Of a stretch of DNA of 49,904 nt, positions 1 to 8,729 are shown in pieces. The position numbers and the translations under genes are program-made. Under the pieces are notes generated by a model. That model saw only the letters and a program-made list of their open reading frames with translations, ran no database searches and had not been told where the DNA came from. The stretch comes from Arthrobacter sp. MYb214. Its GTDB lineage: Bacteria; Actinomycetota; Actinomycetes; Actinomycetales; Micrococcaceae. Every line of letters begins with the position of its first letter. The stretch's first letter is position 1. The stretch covers positions 1 to 49,904 of the forward strand of contig NZ_PCPZ01000010.1 in assembly GCF_002979865.1 (NCBI RefSeq), given 5' to 3'.

Positions 1-34
1 GGTCACCGCCGGACTTAACTTGAGTAGATGGTTT

Positions 35-66
35 GAGGCCCTGGTACCGTTTGGTGCCGGGGCCTC
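35..66 (+). terminator. Hairpin, probable terminator of an upstream gene
   Basis: Arms 35-48 and 53-66 form a 14-bp stem (two G-T pairs) around a GTTT loop. There is no clean T-run after it. The gene it would terminate lies before the window, so the assignment is an inference from structure alone. Confidence 0.55.
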
Positions 67-187
67 ACCTGTTTAACTTGACTATTTAAGCCGTACGCGC
101 ATCGGCCGTCCTCACCCTTCCTATCTTCATGGAAGTAGATAAGGTGTGTAGTAGAAATAACAAGATCTTCTACACGAGGGGCTTTCC

Positions 188-2161
188 TTGACCACCGAGA
201 CTACGAGTCCACTGACATACCGCGACGATTCAATTCGTCCCCAGGACGATCTCTACCGCCATAGCAATGGCAAGTGGTTCGAGACAGCAACAATTCCAGG
301 AGATCAAGGAATTTACGGTTCCTTCATGGAACTCCGCGACCAGGCTGAGGCTGCGGTCCACGGAATCATTAATGAAGCAGTGCAGAAGGTCGATTCCGGT
401 GCAGAAACTGACGCCGCCACCCAGCGCATTGCCCGCCTCTACAGCTCATTCATGAATGAAGCCGTTATCGAAGAACGCGGTGCCGATCCGGTTGCTGTCT
501 TCTTGAATACTATTTCGGATATCCAGAGCACCGAACAGCTGCTCGAAGTATGCGGTTTCTTCCAGCGCAAAGGCATCAGCGGCTTCATGGATATCGGCGC
601 GATGAACGACGCCGGCAATCCGGACCGGAACCTGCTGACCTTCCTGCAAGGCGGACTGGGCCTGCCTGATGAGTCCTACTATCGCGAAGAGCAGTTCGCT
701 GAAACCGTATCCGACTACCAGGACCACCTTGGCCGCCTGCTGGCCCTTGGCGGTATTGCTGATGCCGAAGCCGCGGCCGCACATGTCGTAGCGCTCGAGA
801 AGGCCATGGCCTCGCATCACTGGGACCGGGTCAAGGTCCGCGATGCTCAGGCACGCTACAACCTGATGTCCGATGAGGAGCTTTCCGCGCTTTTCCCGGG
901 TGTGAGGACCTGGCTGGCTGGCGCCGGCATTGAGCCGAAGTACTACAGCGAAGTTGTCGTCTGGCAGCCAAGCTACCTTCAGGGATTGTCTGAGCTATTC
1001 GGCTCCCAGCCGCTGGATGCCTGGAAGAACTGGTTGCGGGTCCAGGTGCTGCGCTCGTTCGCTCCCTACTTGTCCAGCGCATTCGTCAATGAGAATTTCT
1101 CCTTCTACTCGGCCAAGCTCGGTGGCGTGGAACAGCTCAAGGAACGCTGGAAGCGAGGTGTCGCATTCACCGAAGGTGCTGTAGGCGAAGACATCGGGCA
1201 GCTGTACGTGGCTGAGCACTTCCCTGCAGAGGCCAAGGACGCCATGGACGCGCTGGTTCAACGGCTCATCGAGGCTTACCGCATCTCGATCAGCGAACTG
1301 TCCTGGATGGGCCCGGAGACCATCGAAAAGGCACTGGATAAGCTTTCCAAGTTCCGTCCGAAGATCGGCTACCCGAACCAATGGATCGACTACTCTGCCA
1401 TCCAGGCTGATGAACTGGACGTCATCGCGAATATTGCCTCGGCGAACGAATTCGAGTTCGCTCGTGAATTGAAGAAGATCGATGACGGCGTGGATCGCGA
1501 ACTGTGGTTCATGTTCCCCCAGACGGTGAACGCCTACTACCACCCGCTGCTGAATGAAATCGCGTTCCCAGCGGCAATCCTGCGCCCGCCATTCTTCGAC
1601 GTGAACCGCGACATCGCCTCGAATTTCGGCGGCATCGGCGCGGTCATCGGCCACGAAATCGGCCACGGCTTCGATGACCAGGGCTCGCAGTTCGATGGCA
1701 CTGGCCAGTTGACCAATTGGTGGACCGATGAGGACCGGGCTTCCTTCGAGAAGCTGACCGCCAAGCTGGTGGACCAGTACAACGCGCTGTCCCCTTCAGA
1801 AGCCCCGGAACACAACGTCAACGGTGCACTGACCTTGGGCGAGAACATCGGCGACCTCGGTGGCCTGGGCATTGCCTACAAGGCCTACAAGCTCGAGTTG
1901 GCCGCCCTTGGCATACAGGAAGATGAAGTGATCGACGGCATCACCGGAGACCAGCGCTTCTTCTACTCCTGGGCCGAATGCTGGCGCACGCTGATTCGTC
2001 CGGAGACCGCGGTGGTACGCGTGACCACCGACCCGCATGCACCCGGGGAGTTCCGCTGCAACCAGGTTCCGAAGAACCTGGCATCCTTCCACGAGGCCTT
2101 CGGCACCAAGCCCGGCGATGGCATGTGGCTGGATCCAGCTGACCGCGTAGAAATCTGGTAA
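188..2161 (+). CDS. pepO: M13 family metallopeptidase (PepO/neprilysin-like)
   Basis: Zinc endopeptidase of the neprilysin family that would cut short peptides. The zinc site is visible: HEIGH at residues 489-493 and the third ligand in ENIGD at 552-556; the C-terminal part around NAYY, GDLGG and the CNQVP segment also matches the family. The protein has 657 residues, normal for bacterial M13 enzymes. No signal peptide or membrane anchor is present, so it should act in the cytoplasm, unlike animal neprilysins. The start is a TTG at 188, chosen because GAGGGG lies 7-8 nt upstream and because the sequence QDDLYRHSNGKW, typical of the very N-terminus of this family, follows about 18 residues later. 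It appears to be a single-gene unit, closed by the hairpin at 2177-2218. Confidence 0.93.
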   Translation: MTTETTSPLTYRDDSIRPQDDLYRHSNGKWFETATIPGDQGIYGSFMELRDQAEAAVHGIINEAVQKVDSGAETDAATQRIARLYSSFMNEAVIEERGADPVAVFLNTISDIQSTEQLLEVCGFFQRKGISGFMDIGAMNDAGNPDRNLLTFLQGGLGLPDESYYREEQFAETVSDYQDHLGRLLALGGIADAEAAAAHVVALEKAMASHHWDRVKVRDAQARYNLMSDEELSALFPGVRTWLAGAGIEPKYYSEVVVWQPSYLQGLSELFGSQPLDAWKNWLRVQVLRSFAPYLSSAFVNENFSFYSAKLGGVEQLKERWKRGVAFTEGAVGEDIGQLYVAEHFPAEAKDAMDALVQRLIEAYRISISELSWMGPETIEKALDKLSKFRPKIGYPNQWIDYSAIQADELDVIANIASANEFEFARELKKIDDGVDRELWFMFPQTVNAYYHPLLNEIAFPAAILRPPFFDVNRDIASNFGGIGAVIGHEIGHGFDDQGSQFDGTGQLTNWWTDEDRASFEKLTAKLVDQYNALSPSEAPEHNVNGALTLGENIGDLGGLGIAYKAYKLELAALGIQEDEVIDGITGDQRFFYSWAECWRTLIRPETAVVRVTTDPHAPGEFRCNQVPKNLASFHEAFGTKPGDGMWLDPADRVEIW

Positions 2162-2176
2162 ACCGCATAACTGAAT

Positions 2177-2218
2177 GGATAGGGCAGGGGCAAAGCCAGC
2201 TTTGCCCCTGCCCTATCC
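2177..2218 (+). terminator. Strong hairpin terminator after the M13 peptidase
   Basis: A perfect 19-bp stem (2177-2195 with 2200-2218) closes a CCAG loop 15 nt after the peptidase stop. No U-tract follows, as is common in actinobacteria. It separates the peptidase from lysS. Confidence 0.8.
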
Positions 2219-2263
2219 TGCGTTACGGGCCAAGATCACTGTGTAAGGCTGATCATGAAGGGC

Positions 2264-2291
2264 TTCAACTGCACGCCATGACACGTAGAAT
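2264..2291 (+). promoter_or_regulatory. Predicted leaderless promoter of lysS
   Basis: TTCAAC (2264-2269), a 16-bp spacer and TAGAAT (2286-2291) lie so that transcription would begin at or next to the GTG at 2300. No Shine-Dalgarno sequence precedes that GTG, which supports a leaderless mRNA. Confidence 0.5.
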
Positions 2292-2299
2292 GGTCTATT

Positions 2300-3814
2300 G
2301 TGACTTCCGAAAATAATTCCGCACAGGCCCCAGATCCAAACGACCAGCGACAGGTGCGCACCGATAAGCGCAACCAGCTGCTGGCCAAGGGCGAGGAAGC
2401 CTACCCGGTAGGCATAGCTCGCACCCACTCGTTGCAGGAAATCCGCGACAAGTACGAGCACCTCGAAGCTGGTGAAGAGACCGAAGACGTCGTCGGCATT
2501 GTCGGCCGCATCGTTTTCATGCGCAACACCGGCAAGCTGTGCTTCGCCACCTTGCAGGAAGGCGGCCAGAAGGGCGAAGGGGTTCGCCTGCAGGTCATGC
2601 TCTCGCTTGCCAACGTTGGCGAAGAGCGCCTGGCCCAGTGGAAGTCGCTCGTCGATCTGGGCGACCATGTGTTCGTGACCGGCAAGGTCATCTCCTCGCG
2701 CCGCGGCGAGCTGTCCATCATGGCAGACGCTTGGGAAATGGCTTCCAAGGCCCTGCGCCCACTGCCGGTGCTGCACGCCGATCTGAATGAAGAGACCCGC
2801 GTGCGCCAGCGCTACGCCGATTTGATCGTGCGCAACGAGGCCCGCGAAATGGTCTTCAAGCGCGCCGCGATCGTCCGCGCCGTACGCAACACCCTGGAGA
2901 ACCGCGGCTACGTCGAGGTTGAGACCCCGATGCTGCAGCTGGTTCACGGTGGCGCTTCGGCCCGTCCATTCAAGACGCACCTGAACGCCTTTGACCAGGA
3001 AATGACCCTGCGCATCGCAACCGAGCTGTACCTCAAGCGGTGCGTCGTTGGCGGTGTCGACCGCGTCTTCGAGGTGGGGCGCATCTTCCGCAACGAGGGT
3101 GTCGACTCGACCCACTCGCCGGAATTCACCACCTTGGAATCCTACGAAGCCTACGCCGACCAGTACGTCATGGCCGATCGCATCAAGGAAATCATTCTCA
3201 ATGCCGCTGATGCCATTGGCGCCGGCCGCACCATCGAGACCCCCAAGGGCACCGCTAACTTGGACGGCGAATGGCGCTGGGTCAGCGTCTACCCTGGCCT
3301 GTCCGAAGCTGTCGGCGTGGAGATCACCCCGGAAACCGAAGCTTCGATACTGCGCGAAGTCGCTGCGAAGCACGAAGTGAAGATCGATCCAGCCTGGGGC
3401 GCCCAGAAGCTGGTCATCGAGCTGTTCGGCGAAATCGTCGAGCCGACCTTGATCGACCCGACCTTCGTGTGCGACTACCCGCCACTGGCACAGCCGCTGG
3501 CACGCCCGCATCGCTCGAAGCCGGGAGTCATCGAGGCCTGGGACCTGATCATCGGCGGCATGGAGCGCGGTACCGCGTTCTCCGAGCTGATTGACCCGGT
3601 GATCCAGCGCGAGCGCCTGACCGAGCAGTCCCTGATGGCTGCTGGCGGCGACCCAGAAGCAATGCAGCTTGATGAAGACTTCCTTCGTGCATTGGAATAC
3701 GGTGCACCGCCGATGGGCGGTATCGGTTTAGGTATCGATCGTCTGGTTATGCTTTTCACCAACGTCGGTATTCGTGAAACTATTCTGTTCCCACTCCTAA
3801 AGCCGGAGGCATAG
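2300..3814 (+). CDS. lysS: Lysine--tRNA ligase (class II)
   Basis: Cytoplasmic enzyme that charges tRNA-Lys with lysine using ATP. It has 504 residues, usual for bacterial LysRS. An N-terminal OB-fold anticodon-binding domain (about residues 60-165, including GIVGRIVFMRNTGKLCF) is followed by the class II catalytic core with motif 2 (FEVGRIFRNEG) and motif 3 (GIGLGIDRLVMLF). The N-terminal 30 residues are polar and probably disordered, as in other actinobacteria. The GTG at 2300 is taken as the start because a -10 hexamer sits 8 nt before it. The 3' end carries GGAGG (3805-3809), which serves as the ribosome site for the small gene that begins 3 nt after the stop. A tRNA-Lys (TTT) gene is at 26394 in this window. 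Confidence 0.97.
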   Translation: MTSENNSAQAPDPNDQRQVRTDKRNQLLAKGEEAYPVGIARTHSLQEIRDKYEHLEAGEETEDVVGIVGRIVFMRNTGKLCFATLQEGGQKGEGVRLQVMLSLANVGEERLAQWKSLVDLGDHVFVTGKVISSRRGELSIMADAWEMASKALRPLPVLHADLNEETRVRQRYADLIVRNEAREMVFKRAAIVRAVRNTLENRGYVEVETPMLQLVHGGASARPFKTHLNAFDQEMTLRIATELYLKRCVVGGVDRVFEVGRIFRNEGVDSTHSPEFTTLESYEAYADQYVMADRIKEIILNAADAIGAGRTIETPKGTANLDGEWRWVSVYPGLSEAVGVEITPETEASILREVAAKHEVKIDPAWGAQKLVIELFGEIVEPTLIDPTFVCDYPPLAQPLARPHRSKPGVIEAWDLIIGGMERGTAFSELIDPVIQRERLTEQSLMAAGGDPEAMQLDEDFLRALEYGAPPMGGIGLGIDRLVMLFTNVGIRETILFPLLKPEA

Positions 3815-3816
3815 GA

Positions 3817-3984
3817 ATGCCATATATTGAGGCGATCGTCCCGACAATCGGCCTGGCGCTGCTTTTCTGGTACGTGATGAAAGCAATTACAAACGCGGAT
3901 CGAAAAGAACGCCAAGCTGAAGCTGAAGCTGATGCGCTAATTCAAAATCGCTCGGATTCTAATAATCCAGTAAACGAGAATTAG
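3817..3984 (+). CDS. Small single-pass membrane protein downstream of lysS (55 aa)
   Basis: Starts MPYIEAIVPTIG and ends PVNEN: a hydrophobic stretch at residues 4-22 (IEAIVPTIGLALLFWYVM) followed by a charged, Ala/Glu-rich helix (RKERQAEAEADAL). This looks like an N-out or N-in single-span membrane peptide with a cytosolic amphipathic tail. The ATG at 3817 has a perfect GGAGG at 3805-3809 with 7-nt spacing, located inside the end of lysS, so the two are almost certainly co-transcribed and translationally coupled. No function is recognised. Its coding quality (ribosome site, membrane segment, position) supports a real gene although it is short. Confidence 0.75.
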   Translation: MPYIEAIVPTIGLALLFWYVMKAITNADRKERQAEAEADALIQNRSDSNNPVNEN

Positions 3985-4121
3985 TCTTTCCTGAAAGAAC
4001 CTTGTGAATTCTGATGATAATTAGAGTTTAGTGCGGCTATTTGTATATGCTTGTTGTTTGAAATGGGCTGATGATCGAATGTCAGTTGGTCCAGTACATT
4101 CAAGCTCGGAGGAATTCCTAA

Positions 4122-4442
4122 ATGGCACGTCAGGTTCAAATTGCCCTGATCGACGATATTGATGGTAGCGAGGCGACTGAATCTATTGCATTCAGCGTCG
4201 CTGGTCAGCATTTTGAAATCGACCTGAACGACGAGCATGCTGCTCAGTTCCATGCAGCCATCGAGCCGTACATCGATGCGGCGCGCTCGTCGAAGCAGAC
4301 TGCAGCGAGCGAAGCTCCAGCAATCCGCGCATGGGCGAAGGAAAACAACATCAAGGTCAACGCACGCGGACGCCTTAATGCAGAAGTTGTAGATGCCTAC
4401 AATGCTGCAATGCGCAAGGGCGGGCGAAACCGCGCGAAGTAA
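4122..4442 (+). CDS. lsr2: Lsr2 family nucleoid-associated protein
   Basis: Lsr2 is the actinobacterial functional analogue of H-NS: it coats AT-rich DNA, bridges strands and silences horizontally acquired or stress genes. The 106-residue length, the N-terminal dimerisation domain (MARQVQIALIDDIDG with FSVAGQHFEIDLNDEHA) and the C-terminal DNA-binding domain (IRAWAKENNIKVNARGRLNAEVVDAYNAA) all match. The RGR at about residues 84-86 is the AT-hook-like minor-groove element. GGAGG at 4108-4112 gives a good start. The 137-bp region upstream is AT-rich relative to the rest of the window, consistent with self-binding and autoregulation (inference). A strong terminator follows. Confidence 0.96.
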   Translation: MARQVQIALIDDIDGSEATESIAFSVAGQHFEIDLNDEHAAQFHAAIEPYIDAARSSKQTAASEAPAIRAWAKENNIKVNARGRLNAEVVDAYNAAMRKGGRNRAK

Positions 4443-4470
4443 TTTGCGGGGTTTTCAACAAGTCTCAATA

Positions 4471-4503
4471 TAAGAGCCGGCACGCAATGCGTGCCGGCTC
4501 TTA
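4471..4503 (+). terminator. Terminator after lsr2
   Basis: TAAGAGCCGGCACGC pairs with GCGTGCCGGCTCTTA around a three-base loop, 28 nt after the lsr2 stop, followed by a TTCTTAT tract. The AT ends make it able to act in both directions. Confidence 0.88.
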
Positions 4504-4570
4504 TTCTTATAACGACGTTCGTAATTCATCCAATACTTTCATTGAACATCGCAATATTGGTGAGCCAAGT

Positions 4571-4610
4571 AAATCCGGAAATTAATTGCACCTCAATTAC
4601 GGATTTCCGG
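4571..4610 (+). promoter_or_regulatory. Bulged inverted repeat with two alternative pairings upstream of clpC
   Basis: CCGGAAATTAATTG (4575-4588) can pair with CAATTA (4594-4599) plus ATTTCCGG (4603-4610), leaving CGG bulged. Alternatively AAATCCG (4571-4577) pairs with CGGATTT (4600-4606) enclosing the same TAATTG/CAATTA stem. It lies 100-140 nt before the clpC ATG in a region otherwise holding only the promoter. It could be an operator for a dimeric stress regulator or an RNA structure; I could not match a known HspR, CtsR or ClgR box. Confidence 0.4.
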
Positions 4611-4711
4611 TACCAGGGGACCGCTTCGGTTATCCCTGTGGCGAACAAGGGCGCATTGCCTGCGCTTGGTGCGTAGCATCGAATTATTGGTAAGCAAGGA
4701 GTGTGCCGAAG

Positions 4712-7225
4712 ATGTTTGAGAGATTTACCGACCGTGCCCGTCGAGTTGTCGTGCTCGCCCAAGAAGAGGCGCGCATGCTCAACCACAACTACATCGGCAC
4801 CGAGCACCTGTTGCTCGGTCTAATCCACGAAGGCGACGGTGTCGCCGCAAAGGCGCTTGAGTCGCTGAATATTTCGCTGGGTGCCGTTCGTGAGCAGGTT
4901 CAGGAGATTATCGGCAAGGGCCAGCAGGCGCCTTCCGGTCATATCCCGTTCACTCCTCGCGCCAAGAAGGTTTTGGAGCTCTCGCTGCGCGAAGCGCTGC
5001 AGCTGGGGCATAACTACATTGGTACCGAGCACATCCTGCTCGGCCTGATCCGCGAGGGCGAGGGCGTCGCAGCCCAGGTCCTGGTGAAATTGGGTGCTGA
5101 CCTCGGTCGCGTGCGCCAGCAGGTCATCCAGCTGCTCTCGGGCTACCAGGGCGGCAAGGAAACTGCCTCCGCTGGCGTCAGCTCGGGCGGACAGCAGGAA
5201 GGCACCCCGGCAGGCTCGGCGGTGCTCGACCAGTTCGGCCGCAACCTCACCGCAGCTGCCCGCGAGGGCAAGCTCGATCCAGTGATTGGCCGCGAGCACG
5301 AGATGGAACGCGTCATGCAGGTCCTCTCGCGCCGTACCAAGAACAACCCGGTGCTGATCGGCGAGCCTGGTGTCGGCAAGACCGCAGTCGTCGAGGGCCT
5401 GGCCCAGTCGATCGTGCGTGGCGATGTGCCCGAGACCATCAAGGACAAGCAGCTGTACACCCTGGACCTCGGTTCCCTGGTGGCCGGCTCCCGCTACCGC
5501 GGCGACTTCGAGGAACGCCTGAAGAAGGTCCTCAAGGAAATCCGCACCCGTGGCGATATCATCCTGTTCATCGACGAGATCCACACCCTCGTTGGTGCTG
5601 GTGCCGCCGAGGGCGCCATCGATGCCGCGTCGATCCTCAAGCCGATGCTGGCTCGTGGCGAACTGCAGACCATCGGTGCCACCACCTTGGATGAGTACCG
5701 CAAGAATATCGAGAAGGATGCAGCGCTTGAGCGCCGCTTCCAGCCGATCCAGGTCAAGGAGCCTTCGGTAGAGCTGACCACGCAGATCCTGCGTGGCCTG
5801 CGCGACCGCTACGAGGCGCACCACCGCGTGACCATCACCGATGGTGCACTGCAGGCCGCTGCCACGCTGGCGCACCGCTACATCTCCGATCGCTTCCTGC
5901 CGGACAAGGCCGTGGACCTGATCGACGAGGCGGGCGCACGCCTGCGCATCCAGCGCATGACCGCTCCTCCGGCCTTGAAGGAAATGGACGAGGAAATCGC
6001 CACCGTGCGCCTGGAGAAGGAAGCTGCGATTGACGCGCAGGACTTCGAAGGGGCTGCCTCGCTGCGCGATAAGGAATCCAAGCTGATTGAGGCCCGCAAC
6101 GAGAAGGAGAAGTCCTGGCGCAATGGCGACATGGACGAAGTCTCCGAGGTGACTGAGGACCTTATTGCCGAGGTACTTGCCAACTCAACCGGCATCCCGG
6201 TTGTGAAGCTGACCGAGGAAGAGTCCACGCGCCTGCTGAACATGGAAGACGAGCTGCACAAGCGCGTCATCGGCCAGGACTCGGCGATCAAGGCCATCTC
6301 CCAGGCGATCCGCCGTACCCGTGCAGGCCTGAAGGATCCGAACCGCCCAGGTGGTTCGTTCATCTTCGCCGGCCCAACCGGTGTAGGCAAGACCGAGCTG
6401 GCCAAGGCGCTGGCAGAGTTCCTCTTCGGTGAAGAAGACGCGCTGATCACCCTGGACATGTCCGAATACTCGGAGAAGCACACCGTTTCCCGGCTCTTCG
6501 GTGCTCCTCCGGGCTACGTCGGCTACGAAGAGGGCGGGCAGCTGACCGAGAAGGTCCGCCGCCGTCCGTTCTCCGTAGTGCTCTTCGACGAGGTCGAGAA
6601 GGCGCATGCCGACTTGTTCAACTCATTGCTGCAGATCCTGGAAGACGGCCGCTTGACCGACTCCCAGGGCCGTGTGGTGGACTTCAAGAACACCATCATC
6701 ATCATGACCACCAACCTCGGTACCCGCGACATCTCCAAGGGTGTGATGACCGGCTTCCAGTCGGCCGCGGATACCAAGACCGGTTACGAGCGCATGCAGG
6801 CCAAGGTCCAGGAAGAACTGCGTCAGCATTTCCGCCCTGAATTCCTGAACCGTGTTGATGACACCGTGGTCTTCCCGCAGCTGAACCAGGACGAGATCGA
6901 AGAAATCGTCGACCTGTTCATCGCACGCCTGGCCAAGCGCCTGGAAGAACGCGAGATCACCATCGAGCTGACCCAGGCTGCCCGCAGCCTGCTGGCCCAG
7001 CGCGGTTACGATCCAGCAATGGGTGCCCGCCCGCTTCGCCGCACCATCCAGCGCGATATCGAGGACCAGCTCTCCGAGCGCATCCTCTTCAGCCAGATCG
7101 TTGCGGGCCAGAAGGTCACCGTCGACGTCGAGGGCGAAGGCGAGAGCCGCAAGTTCGTCTTCCACGCTGAAGGCGGCACCGGCCAGCTGGAAGGCGAGCC
7201 GGCACCGGCAGCACTGGAAAGCTAG
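4712..7225 (+). CDS. clpC: ATP-dependent Clp protease ATP-binding subunit ClpC
   Basis: Hsp100 AAA+ unfoldase that feeds proteins to ClpP. The 837-residue protein has the duplicated Clp N-domain (residues 1-140, two copies of a HNYIGTEH block), AAA-1 with Walker [10 protein letters not shown] and Walker [10 protein letters not shown], a middle UVR-type coiled segment ([11 protein letters not shown]), and AAA-2 with [20 protein letters not shown] and the C-terminal D2-small domain ([15 protein letters not shown]). The start is the ATG at 4712: AAGGAG (4696-4701) is 10 nt upstream, whereas an in-frame GTG at 4703 lies one base from that site and would add only three residues. It is monocistronic, followed by a 16-bp terminator. 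Essential in related actinobacteria. Confidence 0.97.
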   Translation: MFERFTDRARRVVVLAQEEARMLNHNYIGTEHLLLGLIHEGDGVAAKALESLNISLGAVREQVQEIIGKGQQAPSGHIPFTPRAKKVLELSLREALQLGHNYIGTEHILLGLIREGEGVAAQVLVKLGADLGRVRQQVIQLLSGYQGGKETASAGVSSGGQQEGTPAGSAVLDQFGRNLTAAAREGKLDPVIGREHEMERVMQVLSRRTKNNPVLIGEPGVGKTAVVEGLAQSIVRGDVPETIKDKQLYTLDLGSLVAGSRYRGDFEERLKKVLKEIRTRGDIILFIDEIHTLVGAGAAEGAIDAASILKPMLARGELQTIGATTLDEYRKNIEKDAALERRFQPIQVKEPSVELTTQILRGLRDRYEAHHRVTITDGALQAAATLAHRYISDRFLPDKAVDLIDEAGARLRIQRMTAPPALKEMDEEIATVRLEKEAAIDAQDFEGAASLRDKESKLIEARNEKEKSWRNGDMDEVSEVTEDLIAEVLANSTGIPVVKLTEEESTRLLNMEDELHKRVIGQDSAIKAISQAIRRTRAGLKDPNRPGGSFIFAGPTGVGKTELAKALAEFLFGEEDALITLDMSEYSEKHTVSRLFGAPPGYVGYEEGGQLTEKVRRRPFSVVLFDEVEKAHADLFNSLLQILEDGRLTDSQGRVVDFKNTIIIMTTNLGTRDISKGVMTGFQSAADTKTGYERMQAKVQEELRQHFRPEFLNRVDDTVVFPQLNQDEIEEIVDLFIARLAKRLEEREITIELTQAARSLLAQRGYDPAMGARPLRRTIQRDIEDQLSERILFSQIVAGQKVTVDVEGEGESRKFVFHAEGGTGQLEGEPAPAALES

Positions 7226-7243
7226 GCCGCAGAGGCATAACCC

Positions 7244-7281
7244 ATAGCCGTGGAACTGACAACGTTCAGTTCCACGGCTAT
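7244..7281 (+). terminator. Terminator after clpC
   Basis: A perfect 16-bp stem, 7244-7259 with 7266-7281, closes a CAACGT loop 18 nt after the clpC stop and is followed by TGGCTTTA. Confidence 0.85.
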
Positions 7282-7315
7282 TGGCTTTAATCCGGCCATG
7301 TCGTAGGCTCAACAC

Positions 7316-7783
7316 ATGAAGAAGCGAAGCAAAGGGCAACAGCTGATTGCCGCTTCCTGCCTCGCAGTCATGGCCTATTCAGCCCTGTACCTTCTCCTCC
7401 GTCCCCAGCTTCCTGGACAATTGGTGCGCCATGCCGGCACCGACGGAGCCGGATACGGCCCAACGTGGCTGGTGGTGCTGGTGATTGGTGCCGCGGGCAC
7501 GCTCAGTATTGCCATCGGCATCATTGCCTACCGCGACTTCACCTCATTGGGGCACTGGAACCCGGGACCGAAATCGATTGTGGTCTGCTTCCTGGCCGCT
7601 GGCTTCGGAATCCTCGGACTGGGCGCTGCCATGCTTCTCGCTGCCATGGGAGAAGACGCCGCGCAGCAAGGCACCCTGCCTATTGGCATGGGACTGCTTG
7701 GGCTGATCGGAGTCTTCGCGCTTTCCGCCTCGCTGCTGGCAAAGGCATTGCCCCAGGCGGAGCAAGAAAGCCTCGACGCCTGA
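7316..7783 (+). CDS. Hypothetical four-span membrane protein
   Basis: 155 residues, unrecognised family. Hydrophobic segments lie at about residues 9-28, 49-70, 85-110 and 121-142, with a basic N-terminus (MKKRSKGQ) that predicts a cytoplasmic start. The loop between spans 1 and 2 (RPQLPGQLVRHAGTDGAGYG) would be outside. The ATG at 7316 has no convincing ribosome site and begins only 34 nt after the clpC terminator, so either the promoter overlaps that terminator or the true start is slightly different. It is tail-to-tail with the minus-strand DUF1801 gene, 32 bp apart, with no obvious terminator between. Confidence 0.65.
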   Translation: MKKRSKGQQLIAASCLAVMAYSALYLLLRPQLPGQLVRHAGTDGAGYGPTWLVVLVIGAAGTLSIAIGIIAYRDFTSLGHWNPGPKSIVVCFLAAGFGILGLGAAMLLAAMGEDAAQQGTLPIGMGLLGLIGVFALSASLLAKALPQAEQESLDA

Positions 7784-7815
7784 AGAGCAATCGATTCCCT
7801 CCGGGCGTGCTGGGC

Positions 7816-8262
7816 TTAGCGGGCCACCGCCTTGGCTACCAACTCGGCAAGCATTTCTTCGAGCTGCCCATCAAGCGCGGTAATGGCGAACGAGGTGGGC
7901 CATAGGGTGCCCTCATCCAGCTGCGCAACATCGTTGAAGCCGAAAGTCAGGTAGCGGGTACCGAACTTCTTGGCATCCTGCATGAAGCACAAGATCTTGC
8001 CGTCCAAAGCGTAAGCGGGCATGCCATACCAGGTTTTCGGCTCCAATTCCGGAGCCGTCTCGGTGATGATCCGGTGCAGCTTCTGCGCAAGCACCTTGTC
8101 GTTGCCCTCGAAGGAAGCAATCTTCTCTTCCACTTCCTTGCGGGCCTGTTCCGCCTTCTCGGCTTTGGTCATGCGCTTCTTCGAAGTGCGCACCTCAGCG
8201 GCCCGCTCTTTCATCGCGGCCTTCTCGGCGGCTGAAAAGCCTTCTTGTTCTGAACTGCTCAT
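7816..8262 (-). CDS. DUF1801 domain protein (YdhG/iron-chaperone-like fold)
   Basis: 148 residues beginning MSSSEQEGF. A charged, coiled N-terminal half (residues 10-60, rich in Ala/Lys/Glu) precedes a DUF1801-type domain marked by WYGMPAYALDGKILCF and LTFGF. Proteins with this domain include frataxin-like small folds, but a biochemical role here is unknown. The start is the ATG at 8262, not further upstream: GGGAG lies about 8 nt before it, and it overlaps the stop of the VOC gene as ATGA (8259-8262), a classic translational coupling. It is the last gene of the MFS-AraC-VOC-DUF1801 operon. Confidence 0.82.
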   Translation of the reverse strand: MSSSEQEGFSAAEKAAMKERAAEVRTSKKRMTKAEKAEQARKEVEEKIASFEGNDKVLAQKLHRIITETAPELEPKTWYGMPAYALDGKILCFMQDAKKFGTRYLTFGFNDVAQLDEGTLWPTSFAITALDGQLEEMLAELVAKAVAR

Positions 8263-8681
8263 GCTTCTTCTCCCTGAACTGCTTGGTTGATACGGACCAT
8301 ATTTCCCGAAGGATCGCGGAAGGCGCAATCGCGCGGACCCCACGGTTGGTCCATTGGCTCCTGCAGGACTTCAGCGCCCGACGCGCTCAAAGTTTCAAAG
8401 ACCTTGTCCAGATCATTGGTGGACAGCACCAGCGGGCCGATCGCGCCCTTGGCTACCAGCTCGGCCAAGGCCTGCGCATCGGCAGCTGACCGGCCAGCGC
8501 CCGGAGCCGAAAGCACCAGGCTGGTGCCGGCGCCGTCGGAGCCGCCAAGGGACACCCAGCGGAAGCCGCCGTTGGCGACATCGGAGAGGACCGTGAAGCC
8601 CAGCGCATCGCGGTAGAACGCGAGCGCCTCATCCACATCGAGCACGGTCAAAGGGACATGATTGATTGAAATGCTTGCCAT
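8259..8681 (-). CDS. VOC family protein (glyoxalase/bleomycin-resistance fold)
   Basis: 140 residues, single vicinal-oxygen-chelate domain: MASISINHVPLTVLDVDEALAFYRDALGF at the N-terminus (first beta-alpha-beta-beta-beta unit) and PWGPRDCAFRDPSGNMVRINQ at the C-terminus (second unit). Metal-ligand candidates are His8 and the Asp/Asn of the second unit. Such proteins are glyoxalases, dioxygenases or drug-binding proteins; the substrate cannot be told from sequence. It lies 48 nt after the AraC gene and overlaps the DUF1801 gene by 4 nt. The co-occurrence of VOC and DUF1801 proteins is common in actinobacteria, but no pathway is assigned. Confidence 0.88.
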   Translation of the reverse strand: MASISINHVPLTVLDVDEALAFYRDALGFTVLSDVANGGFRWVSLGGSDGAGTSLVLSAPGAGRSAADAQALAELVAKGAIGPLVLSTNDLDKVFETLSASGAEVLQEPMDQPWGPRDCAFRDPSGNMVRINQAVQGEEA

Positions 8682-8729
8682 GGCTCCAGCCTAGGGAGCG
8701 CCGACCAGATAGCGCTTCTTCAAAACTGC

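Noticed and set aside
2213-3511. 432-residue antisense frame over lysS
   Set aside because: Shadow of lysS with no recognisable domain.
4703-4711. GTG at 4703 as clpC start
   Set aside because: Lies one base from the ribosome site; [11 protein letters not shown] at 4712 is the conserved ClpC N-terminus.
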